From Brienomyrus brachyistius (lineage: Eukaryota > Chordata > Actinopteri > Osteoglossiformes > Mormyridae), in NCBI RefSeq assembly GCF_023856365.1, contig NC_064538.1, forward strand, positions 5,659,832-5,723,831: a stretch of DNA of 64,000 nt, in the 5' to 3' direction. Both the position numbers and the translations under genes were made by a program. Below the pieces are notes generated by a model. That model was not told the DNA's origin, did not search any database, and saw only the letters and a list, made by a program, of their open reading frames with translations. Positions 53,801 to 64,000 of the stretch are shown here, one piece after another; the first letter of the stretch is position 1; every line of letters starts with the position of its first letter.

Positions 53801-54590
53801 TTTACATTTTACAAGGGCGTTTGCTTAATTCAAAACTCTGCTGCCACTTAGTTTTGCACGATTTTTCAAGTGCTGCGTTTCTTCCATATTTTGGATGGAC
53901 ACAAAGTACTTGCTGTATTCCACAATGCAGTCTTTGTTACATCAGCCACATAAGCCAAGTATAAAGACTGTCGCTTAGCTCTCTTCCTATTCGACAGTTT
54001 TCACGTTCGGCTTAGATTAACCAGCTAACTGGGAAGCTCTGTTTTGTGCAATATCTGTGCATTTCTCTCCCATTTCCATTAAAGAGTCGAGATTCTTTAA
54101 GACATGAGTAAGGCAGAAAACACACGATGCCCAGATACTTCGCAGAGGCACTCGGGACTTTTTCCACATTGCCCTGGACACTGGCAAACAAATGTTAAGA
54201 AAAACATTAGGTAGTAAAGAGATATAGTTCAAAAGAGTTTACACCCAGAGATTCAAGGAAATTGTGGAGGCAAAATGTCTTTGTGGAATATGGGGTGTGG
54301 GCCTGAATGGGGGGGGGGTCGTGGAGGATGGGAGGGCTGTGGGAGTAACTACGCATCTCTATGGGCAACAGGTAGAGAGAGAGACGCAAGAGCTGACCTT
54401 TGACCTTCAGGAAGAGGACCGTGATCTGGAACAGGTAACATGCTGACAGCGGTAGCTGTAATATGGGGGATGATGTTCTCTTTGGTTGGTCCTTAAAATA
54501 AACATTTTTTTTTTAATTGTGTAAAAGGAGCATTCAGAAATCAGAAATACACACTATTAACTTTTTTTCTTTCCACAGGAAATGTTCTGA
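41886..54590 (+). CDS. slc26a9: SLC26A9 anion channel/transporter (about 768 aa, 20 coding exons)
   Basis: SLC26A9 is a plasma-membrane chloride channel/transporter of epithelia. Coding exons: 41886-42010, 42200-42339, 42916-43026, 43112-43287, 43527-43691, 44090-44242, 44952-45034, 45126-45273, 45478-45591, 45792-45869, 46195-46290, 46963-47069, 47575-47644, 47882-47974, 49119-49247, 50044-50295, 51213-51267, 53018-53154, 54372-54434 and 54579-54590 (TGA). Phases agree throughout, total 2307 nt. Residues about 70-500 are the multi-pass transport domain: QVPQGMAFALLANLP matches SLC26A9, as does exon 6 (MGLGLMQFGFVAIYLSESF). An NTT glycosylation site lies in an outer loop. Residues about 525-740 are the STAS domain, with a variable insert in exons 16-17. 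The C-terminus DLEQEMF matches the human protein, which runs on a little further. The intron after 53154 appears to use a GC donor. Confidence 0.93.
42668..42800 (+). mobile_element. SINE fragment in slc26a9 intron
   Basis: It has a body like the second SINE family (CTGTGATCGGAAAG... then TTGAGCAAGGCCCTTAACTG) and lies in the intron before the exon at 42916. Upstream (about 42430-42660) is an unclassified dispersed-repeat-like stretch. Confidence 0.6.
46103..46150 (+). pseudogene. relic of slc26a9 exon 13 inside the preceding intron
   Basis: About 45 bases resemble the start of the true exon at 46963-47069 (GGTGGTGTCCTTC, then GTCACGTTCCTCGTCAGTCT versus CCACGTTCTTCGTCAGTCT). The local frame reads VVSFWVTFLVSLPY against VVSFLATFFVSLPY. 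There is no acceptor at its left edge and it breaks off after CCTTAC, so it is not used as an exon. Confidence 0.75.
48193..49086. mobile_element. non-autonomous DNA transposon with long inverted repeats
   Basis: The left end CACTGTGAAAGTTCACAG and the right end, inverted, CACTGTGAAATTTCATAG both continue into TAAAACTGT. The interior consists of many diverged TTTACAGTT/AACTGTGAA motifs in both orientations. It occupies most of the intron before the exon at 49119 and ends about 32 bases from that exon. Confidence 0.75.
52115..52421. mobile_element. hAT MITE with perfect 8-bp target duplication
   Basis: Terminal inverted repeats CAGGGATGGATTA at both ends, 307 bp long. The duplicated target CCTGACAC lies at 52107-52114 and 52422-52429. 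The interior is GC-rich with a CCA run and GGGCCCC motifs and no transposase. It lies in slc26a9 intron 18; the matching empty site is at 63990-63997. Confidence 0.95.
53360..53444 (-). mobile_element. 5'-truncated SINE in slc26a9 intron 19
   Basis: The tail of the ATGG-tailed SINE, inverted (TCCATCC repeats, then CCAAACCGCTTATCCTACTG). A perfect 12-bp target duplication, CATATTGCATCC, flanks it at 53348-53359 and 53445-53456. Confidence 0.92.
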
Positions 54591-54804
54591 GCAATGATCT
54601 GTCATCCTGACATTCGTATTGTGATGCACCAGTCCTCCCTTCATCAGCAATAGGCAAGAAGGTGGAGCAGAGAATTATGGGAGGAACTAATACTGCAGTA
54701 ACAAGACAATTATTACAATGAATATTAATTTGTGATGGAGCACAGAATAAGCAATTTTAGGAAGTTAATGCCTTATATGTGAATTATTACAAGAAACAAT
54801 CTTT

Positions 54805-55133
54805 ATTTGGTAACGCTTTACAGTAACTGTATCTTCATGATGCCTTTATAATGCTGTCGTAGAACATTCAGTGCACCTTCATAATACATTCTTAGAACAT
54901 TCATAAGAAGTTTGTAAGAATACCTTAATATCCTAACATAGTTTAACAGCTATAGTATAGAGCTATAAATTAATAGCAAACATTGTAATTATATTTGTTT
55001 ATGATGTATTTTAAAGCTGTTAAGGCATATTAAGGTGTTACATGTTAAGGTGATGTTAAGGTACTTACATGTTGTTCAGAATGCATAATGAAGGTGCAGT
55101 TAATGTAAAATGTTCCTGTTTATTTTGCATGTT
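54805..55133. mobile_element. MITE in the slc26a9 3' UTR
   Basis: The left end TTTGGTAACGCTTTACAGTA and the inverted right end GGAACATTTTACATTAACTG are imperfect inverted repeats. The left motif is typical of a common fish element. Confidence 0.6.
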
Positions 55134-55278
55134 TGTCTTTAGTTAAATTCTTGGTCTTCCATAAAAAAAAATTAACTATTATTTTTGATAAAATTGTCAG
55201 TTTGTTGCCCAGGCTGCCTGTATACAAACGATAAGTCAACTAATGCTTTGTGTTCATGGGTATAGTGTTAAACAACAG

Positions 55279-55294
55279 AATAAAAGCCAATAAA
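55279..55294 (+). terminator. polyadenylation signals of slc26a9
   Basis: Two AATAAA hexamers at 55279-55284 and 55289-55294, about 690 bases after the stop, followed by a GT-rich stretch. An earlier variant signal cannot be excluded. Confidence 0.6.
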
Positions 55295-55350
55295 AAAGTG
55301 TATATGTGGGAACTGTGTGGATTTTTTGTGAAAGTACAATCAGATATTGG

Positions 55351-55690
55351 GGGCAGTGGTGCAGTGGTTAGCACTGTCACCTCACACCTCTGGGTTCCGG
55401 TCTCTGCCATGGCTCCATGTATGTGAAGTTTGCATGTTCTCCCAGTGTCATCGTGGGGTTTTCTCTGGGTACTCCAGTTACCCCACACAGGCCGAAAACA
55501 TGCTAAGATTAACTGGAGTTGCCTAACTGCCCATAGGTGTGCGTGAGTGAATGGTGTGTGAGCGTGCCCTGCGGTGGGGGGCTGGGTTGTTTCCTGCCTT
55601 GTACCCATGGCCCCCAGGATAGGCTCCAGACCCCCCCCCCCCCCGTGACCCTGAACAGGACAAGCGGTTTCACAAAATGGATGGATAGAT
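55351..55690 (+). mobile_element. near full-length SINE copy
   Basis: Head GGCAGTGGTGCAGTGGTTAG, body with GTCATCGTGGGGTTTTCTCT, and tail GACAAGCGGTTTCACAAAAT followed by ATGG. It is more diverged than the 35613-35964 copy; no clear target duplication. Confidence 0.85.
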
Positions 55691-58414
55691 AATCATGAAT
55701 TCACCTGAATATATGATACATCCCACAGCGCAAAAGCAGAACACGTACCTATCCAGATTATTTCCCATTGTTTTTTTCCCTCTATAATATTATTTCTGAT
55801 TATTTTTTTATTTTGGTGTCCCCCTCCCCCACTCCAGATCGTTCCCCACTTTTATTTTCCTAAGGTGGCTGTAGTCCCCCTAGTGGACAGAAAGCTGTAT
55901 GCCTACTCCTGCTGAGTGGAGCTGAGGGCTTATGACCATAAGGTTTTTGTTTGATTGCTTTTGTCAATACAGGAAGTTTTGCCAGTTCTTTCCATCACCA
56001 AATCAAACCAGATGGCCTTTTAAATGGTTGTCCGGTCCACAAAAAGCCTTTAGGGTGTCTATATTTTAATTGCGAAAAGAGGACACTGAGAGCAGGACTC
56101 GGAGGGAGACGGCAAAGCAACACAAATATGCACACAGAAAGTATACTGACTGTAGAAAGCAAACGTCAGCATGAAACAAAGCGAAATCCTGAACATTATA
56201 GGCATTTTTAGGTTCCAAAAAAGAGGGCAAGTCTGGGAATATAGAGGACTCATGGTCACCCTTGGCCTTTGAATTGGTTGTTTTTTAGGTTACTGTGGTA
56301 CCAGAGTCTGCCTTTCATGTGCTGAATTGCCAAGCGTGTACTCACCTTTCTGAGCTTCCTGCTCGTGAAGAGGCATCTCCTACACTGTCTATAGTAAATG
56401 TATAGCTTGTTCAGTGCTACATGCATGCATGTCACTCCCTGTCACTTTCACAGTGTGGCGGAACGGTGACCAGAACAACACATGTGTCTCATGCCCACTA
56501 TCCCTCTCATAAGGTTGTATCTGTGAGTCAAACGAGCAAAGAACCCATCTTATACTAAGCCGGTGAAGCGTGCGCAGTGAACAGATACATGAGACTGAAT
56601 TGTATATTAAATGAACACTGTGGAAACAAGTCAGGCCTTGTAACAGAATTGTGACAGGCATGTGATGCAATATTAACAATAATGACATCATTTTTAAATA
56701 GATAACTTTAATGGCATGGAATCCACAATCACAGGCCATGGATCCTCCAAAGAGCATGGTCTATCCATGCGCTTGTATAGGGCATTTCTCACTATGAAAC
56801 CAATCACAATTGTTATTGAGCCTTGACTTAGTTAATCAGTGCTTACTCCAAAGGTACTAATTTTGCTATATACTCCCTTCTGATACAGGTCATGCTACTT
56901 CCGCTGCCTTGGGGCTGGTCTACTGCCTCCTCCAGAACGCTGAACCCCAAAGCTAGCAAATTCTCTTAGTCTGGCCATCCACTTTCCATCTCCTATGGCT
57001 CTTAGGCATACTGCTCATCTAAGGATATCGTGAAAATAATAACAATAACAATAGTTATAGCTGTGTAACAGCACACGCAGTATTAGCATATCATGCACGC
57101 TGTGAGGCAGACAGTGTTATAGGCAAGTCAGTGAGAGAATCTGCTGACATGTGACTGCAGAAGAGCTGCCCAAGACTGAGCTTGAAAGCACCGTCCGACG
57201 CACTTCTGTGGTACAACTGCTGATAAGTGACTGCAGAAGTCGTGCTGGCAGCTGAGATTGAGTTTGAAGGTAGTGTCCGATGTGATCACGCGACGTGACT
57301 TGTCAAATATATTGGAATATGGCGGCGAGATTGGCTATGTACATTGGAATACCGCAGTGTGATAGGCCATGCACTTTGGAATGTTGTGGCATGATTGGAC
57401 GCCGAGACTGGATCTTGGGAAGTAAGGAAACAGAAGTGGTTCTCAACCTTTCTGCATCGCGACCCAATTTTTACCGTGCCAGCTCAGTCGTTACCCTATA
57501 TTATATAAGTCTAAATTAACGCTATGATCAACGCGCAGTGCACTCTGAAATAATGGTGTCATAATGGGACAGTCCCTGCCGTGTTATAACATTGTATCTA
57601 ACAGCTAAACATATTCATACATTTAAAACAATTTATCGGCGTCAAAATCCCAAAGGAAAAAATCTAATCATGACCTCCAAGAAGCAACATTGCACCAGGT
57701 TAACACATTACAACATTTAATGTCGTACAGCTTGTAGCTGTGCGTATTTTATAGAATCCACTCATTCAACACAATACAGACTAATGAGCTTTTTTTTTTT
57801 TAACAAAAAAATCGGATATAATGATCACTCGCATATAGCGATCAATTTCACCCAGACCAGATCACTATATAAGCGGTTTCCACTGTATCTTCTATTTGAA
57901 CAGATTGCTCGAACAACTTTATTATATTGGGAAATAATGAAGCTGTTTGCTAAATGGTAGATTGGATGTTAGTAAAAACTGCTGTACCATAGCCTATACT
58001 TGATCAGAGAGCCAAACAGGTTAATCATAAAAACAGCTGCCATTAATCGTTTATTGCGACTCACAATAAAACCATGCAGTTTGCCGGATTTATAGCAAAG
58101 ATTTAATATTTACGTTAAAGACATTATTACAAGCACGTGACTACCTGAAAAAGACGCAACGCATTTCCGAAGTTACAGTCGTTTTTTGCATTTGCAGCAT
58201 GTATGTGAATGTGCAGCGCGTTTGTAAAATGCGGTTCGCATGTGTTGTCATTTTTATGAAATTTCATTGAGCTTTCTCGTTTTTATTTTGAACTGCATAT
58301 GGGCGTTTTCGGCCACCGTAATTGGACAACCGTTCAGAGTTCTAAAATCGAAAAAGAGGATTATCGTTTAAATCGTGCGCGGACGCTGGAAACATCGTGA
58401 TTACCGTGTGAATT
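55691..58414. other. intergenic space between slc26a9 and tmdd1
   Basis: No gene recognised. About 57142-57285 contains two diverged copies of a roughly 76-bp unit. At 57305-57400 there are about three units of roughly 32 bp, each beginning TTGGAAT. GTGGTTCTCAACC at about 57438-57450 resembles a hAT terminal repeat. The stretch 57795-57890 (CGGATATAATGATCACTCGC) resembles a common fish MITE. Confidence 0.5.
57142..57400. repeat. diverged tandem duplications (about 76-bp and 32-bp units)
   Basis: GTGACTGCAGAAG recurs about 76 bases apart with similar following sequence ending CCGACG/CCGATG. TTGGAAT-starting units then repeat three times. Confidence 0.65.
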
Positions 58415-61400
58415 ATGGAAACCATCCTGCTATTCTTTCTCATGATCAACCATAGTCTTGGGGGAGATACCGGTAAGAGCAGAGGAAATAGCGATTCCTA
58501 AAGCACCCATTATACTACAGAACCAAATATATTACAATACTGCTGTGTATTACTGCAGTCATTTATTCTGTAAATATTATTTCTAGTGCAGTGGTTCTCG
58601 GACTTTTTCTCTGATGTTCCCCTTTGGAAGCAGCTGACCTTTAATCGTTTTTCACAGTCTTTTGGAGCATCCCCTTATCTCTCGGTCTGTCTCGATCCAC
58701 TTTCGCAGGGTTCACAACTATTACACAGATGCTTATCTCAAACTGAAAATCGCATGCCAGCCAGCTGACAAAAGTTGGCAACCCGCTTACATCTTGAAAT
58801 AAATAATTTCTGCTTGAATGTGGATTTGGCTGCTCAGTTATTTTGATGACAGGCTAAAGTTTACGCTAAAATTAAAATACCGTACAGAAAACTGATTTAA
58901 TCAATCTGATTTAGTGATTCTTGTCTTCGGTATCTAGTCTCACTTAGGACATTCAGGAATACCCTTATTCACCATCATTCACTATTATCTTCAGCCTCTT
59001 TAGACAATTAATGCTGTTTACTAATAATTACCGTGCAGATCTTTGTTCTAAATGCTTTTATTTCTCTCTGTATACAACATGTGATGATTGCATTCGTCAA
59101 TCTAGAATCTATTGAAAGTTTTGCTAGGTTGTTTTACTATCATGTTAATTATAGTAATACGATGTTTAGCACAGATATGAAACCTTGGATGAACAGTGAT
59201 GCTAAACAGCAGATAAGTTGTAGAGAAAAAGGCTGCTGGTGGCCACACTGATTTAAAAGAGACTGTAGAAATGCATTTGTTGTTTTGGAATTAACACGTG
59301 GGTCTGGAATCATCATCATCATCGATACTTTATTGATCCTCGTGGGGAAATTGTCTTTACGCCTCTCTCAGTTCTGTTTTGTAGAGTAAGCTGTCCGAGA
59401 AGGTCAGCCAGCCGTAGAGGTGCCCAGGGAGCTGGGGGTTAAAGTCCTCGCAGACAGCAGCCTTCATTGTCCTCAAATAAATGTCCATTCTACTCCATCA
59501 GTGGCCACGGACCTAGACAAGCATCAGCTGTGGCGTTTGGCAAACATTCTCACCATCAGAGAATGCAAGGACCTTCTCTCTGTGCTCTCCCGTCCAGAGC
59601 CCGACATCTTCCTACAGATTAATCACCTCCCCCTCCAGGACCTCACCCTGCAGCAGGTCAATCAAGAGCCCCCCAATCCCTGGGAAGCAGGTATGTCGGC
59701 CCTTGCTTGTGGTACACTGCAGGCAACCTGGTAGATTCGACCTAGAGGGAGACCTATCCCAGCACTGCTAATTTATGAATCCAGTTGGGTAATTCAGGTC
59801 CAAAGAGTAAAAGTACAGACCTGGATTTTGTTTCAACCAACCAGTTTGAATACTCTGTGGCTGTGACTCATTATGCTCAACTGGTTGGTTGAAATAAAAT
59901 CCCGGTCTGGACTTTTACTCTTTGGATCTGAATGACCTAACTCTGATTATGAATGGAACAGGGCACTCTGCCTAAGAAATTTTCACAGCTGTGTGGCAGC
60001 TTCTGTCTCTCCTAGGAGCTAATTCATATATGCAGTGACATTTGTTTCCGGATTTAGGCAGAACCAAGATAAGTAACCGGTGTCACAGACCTGACGGTAG
60101 CTACTGTATAACAACATGGCTTTGATCATAGTCATTGAAGAATTTCATAAAGGCATATAATTTAGAAAATAATTATTTTTTATTTGAGAGATCCCTCAAG
60201 GATATAATAATCAGGTATAGTAGGTGGATTTTAAAAACTTGAATACGAATTTTATTTAACGTTTATTATCATATATTAAGTTGGAGAAGGATCTTGATAT
60301 TGCTGTTTATTTGCAGATATAGTTTTTGAGATAGCACCAATCCTAGCAGTAGTTTATTCTCAGTCTTGTACATTAACCTCACCAGACACTTGTCTTCTGT
60401 GCCTAGTCTCATTTAGGACCCCTGTTGTGTCTTTGTGTGTGCATCAGATTACAAAACGCCATGCAATGTAGTCCTGATGAGGTGGCTGGTGAAAAATGGG
60501 AAGCAGATATATTTTGATCGGTTGTACCGAGCTCTACAGCAGATTGGCCGGACTGACATCGCCAAAGGTCAGAGGCTTGCGTGTGCGTGTGCGCGTGTGT
60601 GTGTGTGTGTGTACTTGTGTACAGCACTGTTCCAGTAACACCAGTGCAAAGGAAAACATGTGCTTAATATAGGAAATAGAGAAGTATGAGGATTTTTTTG
60701 GCCCAACACCCAAAATGAAAAAGAGCAGTTGTCCTGAATGCGGTCTAGTCTATGTGCTTGGTGACATCTACGCTGTGGTTTCTTTAGAGATGGGGAAGAA
60801 CATCAATCAAGACAAGATATTAAATCTTCAGCGGTATGTGGATGGATACCATGAATATGTGAAAGGTATAAAGTCCACACTTCTGGAAATGGATCAGCGC
60901 CCACAGGCAGAGCATGAGGCGATCAGAGAAGGTACTTATGAGGTCTTACAGCATAGGGTGTTTTGCACGCAGATATGGCAGCGATGTAAAACACTGACAG
61001 CTAAACATATGTACCTGACCAATGAATTACGCCAGTTTGTTTGTGCACTGTTGACTTGGAGCACTCATTACATGGATAATCATCGTACACTTGGTGCTTA
61101 ATGACTTCACACTAGTGAGTCATTTTCAAAAGCAACATCAGTGCAATAGAAATAGCTAGAAATATTTCATTTCCTTTCTGAAAGTGTGCATTTCTTGCAC
61201 TGCCAGTTTATGGTAAAGGTGATGTCAGTGTCACTGGTATTGCAGTGGAGTGTGAGAACGGGGACTCAGATTCCATGCTGGTTCTCACTGGTGTTTTTTG
61301 GCTGGCTTTCAGGGAGGGACCTGACCCAGAATATCCTGAGGCCTGCAGTTGAGCGCAAGCAGCCCCCACCCTATGACCGACACCCCCTGGACGGCGTCCT

Positions 61401-61512
61401 GCCCCTGCTAAATGGCTTCCTGATAAGTGTTGCCGGTTCTGTCCTAGTAGGACTGGCTATCCTACTCTTAAAGCTGCGCGACTCCAGGAACGACCTGCAG
61501 AAGTTGCAGTAG
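58415..61512 (+). CDS. tmdd1: transmembrane and death domain protein 1 (236 aa, five exons)
   Basis: Exons 58415-58472, 59502-59690, 60448-60567, 60788-60931 and 61313-61512 (TAG) join in phase 1 at every junction; 711 nt. Residues 1-19 (METILLFFLMINHSLGGDT) look like a signal peptide. Residues about 25-60 (LWRLANILTIRECKDLLSVL, then RPEPD) and about 84-135 (FDRLYRALQQIGRTDIAKEM, then GKNINQ) match TMDD1 and its death-domain-like fold as I recall it. A hydrophobic membrane segment lies near residues 202-225 (LLNGFLISVAGSVLVGLAIL), followed by a short charged tail ending KLQ. This predicts a type I membrane protein; its function is poorly known. The start is the first ATG before the hydrophobic leader, with donor GTAAGA after it. 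The neighbour to the left is slc26a9, same strand. Confidence 0.85.
59316..59460 (-). mobile_element. truncated SINE of the second family next to tmdd1 exon 2
   Basis: ATACTTTATTGATCCTCGTG and GAGCTGGGGGTTAAAGTC match the copy at 17103-17345 in the same orientation. The tRNA head is missing. It ends about 40 bases before the exon 2 acceptor. Confidence 0.8.
59783..59942. mobile_element. foldback MITE, copy 2
   Basis: Same element as 8982-9140, with the same AGTTGGGTAATTCAGGTC end and internal AACTGGTTGGTTGAAA. It lies in tmdd1 intron 2 and is slightly more diverged at its right end. Confidence 0.85.
60577..60622. repeat. TG-rich microsatellite
   Basis: A (TG)n run with CG interruptions, directly after the tmdd1 exon 3 donor. 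Confidence 0.9.
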
Positions 61513-61643
61513 CATTCCTGCAGGGGCCCTGGATGGGATCTGAGGAACACTGCCAACAGCAGTGGACCCAACAGTGCACTGGAGATTGAAAAAATCAGTT
61601 TAAAAAAGTTTGTGTTTTTAACTCTCTTGTTAAGGAAGAATGA

Positions 61644-61657
61644 AATAAAGAAATAAA
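61644..61657 (+). terminator. polyadenylation signals of tmdd1
   Basis: AATAAA at 61644-61649 and 61652-61657, about 135 bases after the stop. Confidence 0.85.
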
Positions 61658-61659
61658 AT

Positions 61660-62383
61660 ACAGGGATTAAAGCTCTCTGTGTTGGATTTCCATCAGTTGG
61701 ATTACAGAAAGGCCAAATATGAGATCAGTATAGATCCAAAGAGGAAAATACATGGTTCTGGTCTTTGGGTTACGGACTTGCGGTACCAGGTGATAGGTAG
61801 CTGATTTGTAGGCATAGAATCTACTTTGATGTCGGTATTTATATACAGTTAATAGTGTGGGGGCAATGTACTGTACCTACCTAATTCACAGGAACTGACT
61901 CAGTCATGCCGTTGACAGTGATATCGTGTAGCGTCCTATGAAATCTGTTACATTTTTTTCCAAATTCATTTTTTTCTGATTTATTTTGATGTTTCAGATT
62001 CAGGTTTTCATTAATTAGCGAATTGAAAGAAATCAGCCTTTAAGGAGACAAAAATCTCCTAGTTTTCAGAGTACAGCTTTGATGCTTTGAAATATGTCAT
62101 AATATTTCAAATAATTAAAATCTATTTTTAAAGTGGGAACTATAATACTTCGGTACTACATAGTACCATGGTTATCAACATATAGTGTGTTATGTGACCA
62201 AATACAGCTATTGTTATTTCCAGTGTAAGTGTAGCTTATTTATATAATAAATTTAATGTTTAAATTGCACTTGTATACAGTATTATACGTGTGCAGAAAC
62301 ACCAAACTGTCATGTCGTGGGCAAGGACAGAGGCAAAGTCCGGCATCAGGGGAAAGCAAAGGGGGCTTTATTGAAAGAAACCA
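61660..62383. other. intergenic, no gene identified
   Basis: AT-rich DNA. The last 65 bases before 62384 (AAAGCAAAGGGGGCTTTATT) look like part of a dispersed repeat that borders the slc26a9 duplication. Confidence 0.5.
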
Positions 62384-64000
62384 CAAGGTGCTGACTAAGG
62401 TGGGCCGTTCAACCTTTCCGCCTCTTTGGTAATTAAATTCTCCACTATATATTTTCATAATTTCTTGTCTGTTAGTCTTGCAGGAATGTTGAACAGATCC
62501 GTTAGGCACTGTGATGGGAGAGTGAAAGAAAAGTGTTTATTTAGCTTCTAGGGCTTAACAACTAGGGGAGCTGACTGAATAGAAAAGGTAACAGATTTGA
62601 CCTCAGTAAAGTGGAAATATGCAGGACAACAAGGCAGGTATTAGGTTTACAGAACTAAAAGTTTATACAGAATGTACTACAAAATAATCTCCTCTCCTGG
62701 CTTCGTTCAAACCCTTCTCCATCTTTACAGTCGTTTCAGGAGTTGCATTGGATTTGGCTGCCTACAGTGATGCTTTAAATAGTGGAATTTTCTATATGGG
62801 GTCTTTATAGAACCTGTGTATAAACACATTGACTTGTATTAATTTTAATGCTTTAGTTCTCAAATTGAGGAATCTTTGTAGAGTGTAGAACCTATTTATA
62901 GGTTCGTTGCTGGAATAATATTCTCTCTGCTATCGATGAACTGGATCCAGTTATAGATTAAGGGGTAAATAGTAGAAGGCCATGTTGGAATCCAGACCAA
63001 CTTCATCAGTGCACTTTTCATTCCCCATTGACTATGAAGGAGTCCCCTGTTGAACCTGGAGTGGTATAATCACCCTGTAATCACTCATTCTTCCTGTGCA
63101 GATGAGCTCCAGTTACGAGATGCTGGGGATCAGTCTGTATCTGGCCAACATCCAAGGTGAGGCGGCTCCCTCTGTGACTCTTACCCTTGGAGGAATGGGA
63201 TGCACAAGGGTGTTGACAAAGCTGTTGGAAACATGGCACAAGGAGCCACTGTGTAGCCCTATTCATCTCTCACACTAGTGAGAGATGAATATTCAAGCAG
63301 AAGTTACCAGTTAATCTGTGAACCATCTTAATAACCCCCCAGCAGTCCTGTGACTCTTTTACTCTTATCTTTGATTTCATTAAAGTGACACCTTTTGTTA
63401 GGCCCTGATCTTATAATAATATAATTCAGTGTCAAAAAAAGCGTATGATAGTAATGTTATTGTGCTTTTTAAATTGAATTGGAAATTCTTCTTTGGCTTA
63501 TAGTTTAAAGTAATATTGCTGACTATAAAATTGCTGCATTGTGACAGTACTTTAAAAAATGATGTTTTGGAACATAGTATTAATCAAACAATATTTAATA
63601 CAAAACTGCAGATGTACTATTAAATGCATTTAAAATATTACTGTATTAATATCTGCACAACTTTTCTGCATTTGTAGCTGTTGATCTTGGGTAATCATAG
63701 AATTAGTCTTAATAAAACACAAGATGTCATTCTGAGGGAAATTGATAAAGCTTACACTGGGAAGAGAAACAGACGTATTCCATCGCCATGGTTACCTCAT
63801 CCCCGTAGCAGGAACAATGAATCTTGAAAAGGCCATGCAGTCCCATGTGGACAAAGCAGACATTCATTAACATTTTTTTTCCACTACTACTTTTACGATT
63901 AGATAATTGCACGGGCAGGAGTTTTTGGTTGTTTGTAGTATATGTAGGAACATTCAAAGGCACATCACTGTATGCAATGTATGTACATCCCTGACACTTA
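62384..64000 (+). pseudogene. partial duplicate of slc26a9 (end of exon 17, exon 18, flanking introns)
   Basis: Direct-orientation copy of about 50280-52114. It begins within the last 16 bases of exon 17 (AAGGTGCTGACTAAGG), loses or replaces about 0.5 kb of intron 17, and carries exon 18 at 63102-63156 with acceptor and donor intact. It then continues through intron 18 to the window edge. Exon 18 and about 60 bases after it are identical to the original, while most intron sequence has drifted. No upstream exons are present, so within this window it cannot encode a transporter. More of it may lie to the right. Confidence 0.9.

Overview
This window is nuclear DNA of a bony fish, most likely a teleost. 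Its genes are split by GT-AG introns, use AATAAA polyadenylation signals and have vertebrate-type TATA, CCAAT and GC-box promoters. The spaces between them hold fish-type SINEs, hAT- and Tc1-like MITEs and decayed LINE pieces. The exact clade cannot be fixed from the sequence. The commonest SINE, with a tRNA-like head and an ATGG tail, reminded me of basal teleosts such as osteoglossomorphs, but that is only an impression.

Layout. (1) 1-6660: no convincing gene. (2) 6.67-35.35 kb: an alpha-tubulin cluster of four intact genes and one wrecked copy. Two genes lie on the minus strand (tuba1c-like, ATG at 10903, stop at 6787; tuba1a-like, ATG at 21010, stop at 18380). Two lie on the plus strand (tuba1a-like 26094-29348; tuba1b-like 31350-35094). 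The middle pair is divergent. Each gene has the classic four-exon plan with only the start codon in exon 1. A duplicated, non-processed tubulin pseudogene, split by a LINE 3' end, sits at 12053-12820. (3) 35.35-40.5 kb: intergenic DNA with a full-length SINE and a Tc1-like MITE. (4) 40.5-55.3 kb: a complete 21-exon slc26a9 gene (anion channel/transporter, 768 aa predicted). (5) 55.3-58.4 kb: repeat-rich intergenic DNA. (6) 58.4-61.66 kb: a five-exon tmdd1 gene (transmembrane and death domain protein 1, 236 aa predicted). (7) 62.38-64.0 kb: a direct partial duplication of slc26a9 (end of exon 17, intron 17, exon 18, start of intron 18) that runs to the window edge.

How the genes relate. The four tubulin genes encode almost the same protein. 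They are nearly identical from exon 2 to the stop codon, short introns 2 and 3 included, while their first introns, promoters and 3' UTRs differ. This pattern points to continuing gene conversion with separate regulation. slc26a9 and tmdd1 look like ordinary single-copy neighbours with no evident functional link to tubulin.

I did not find an undescribed biological system. The most useful observations are the homogenised tubulin tract, the broken fifth tubulin, the partial slc26a9 duplication that preserves the empty site of a hAT insertion, a likely GC-AG intron in slc26a9, an exon-13 relic inside slc26a9, and two well-structured tubulin promoters.
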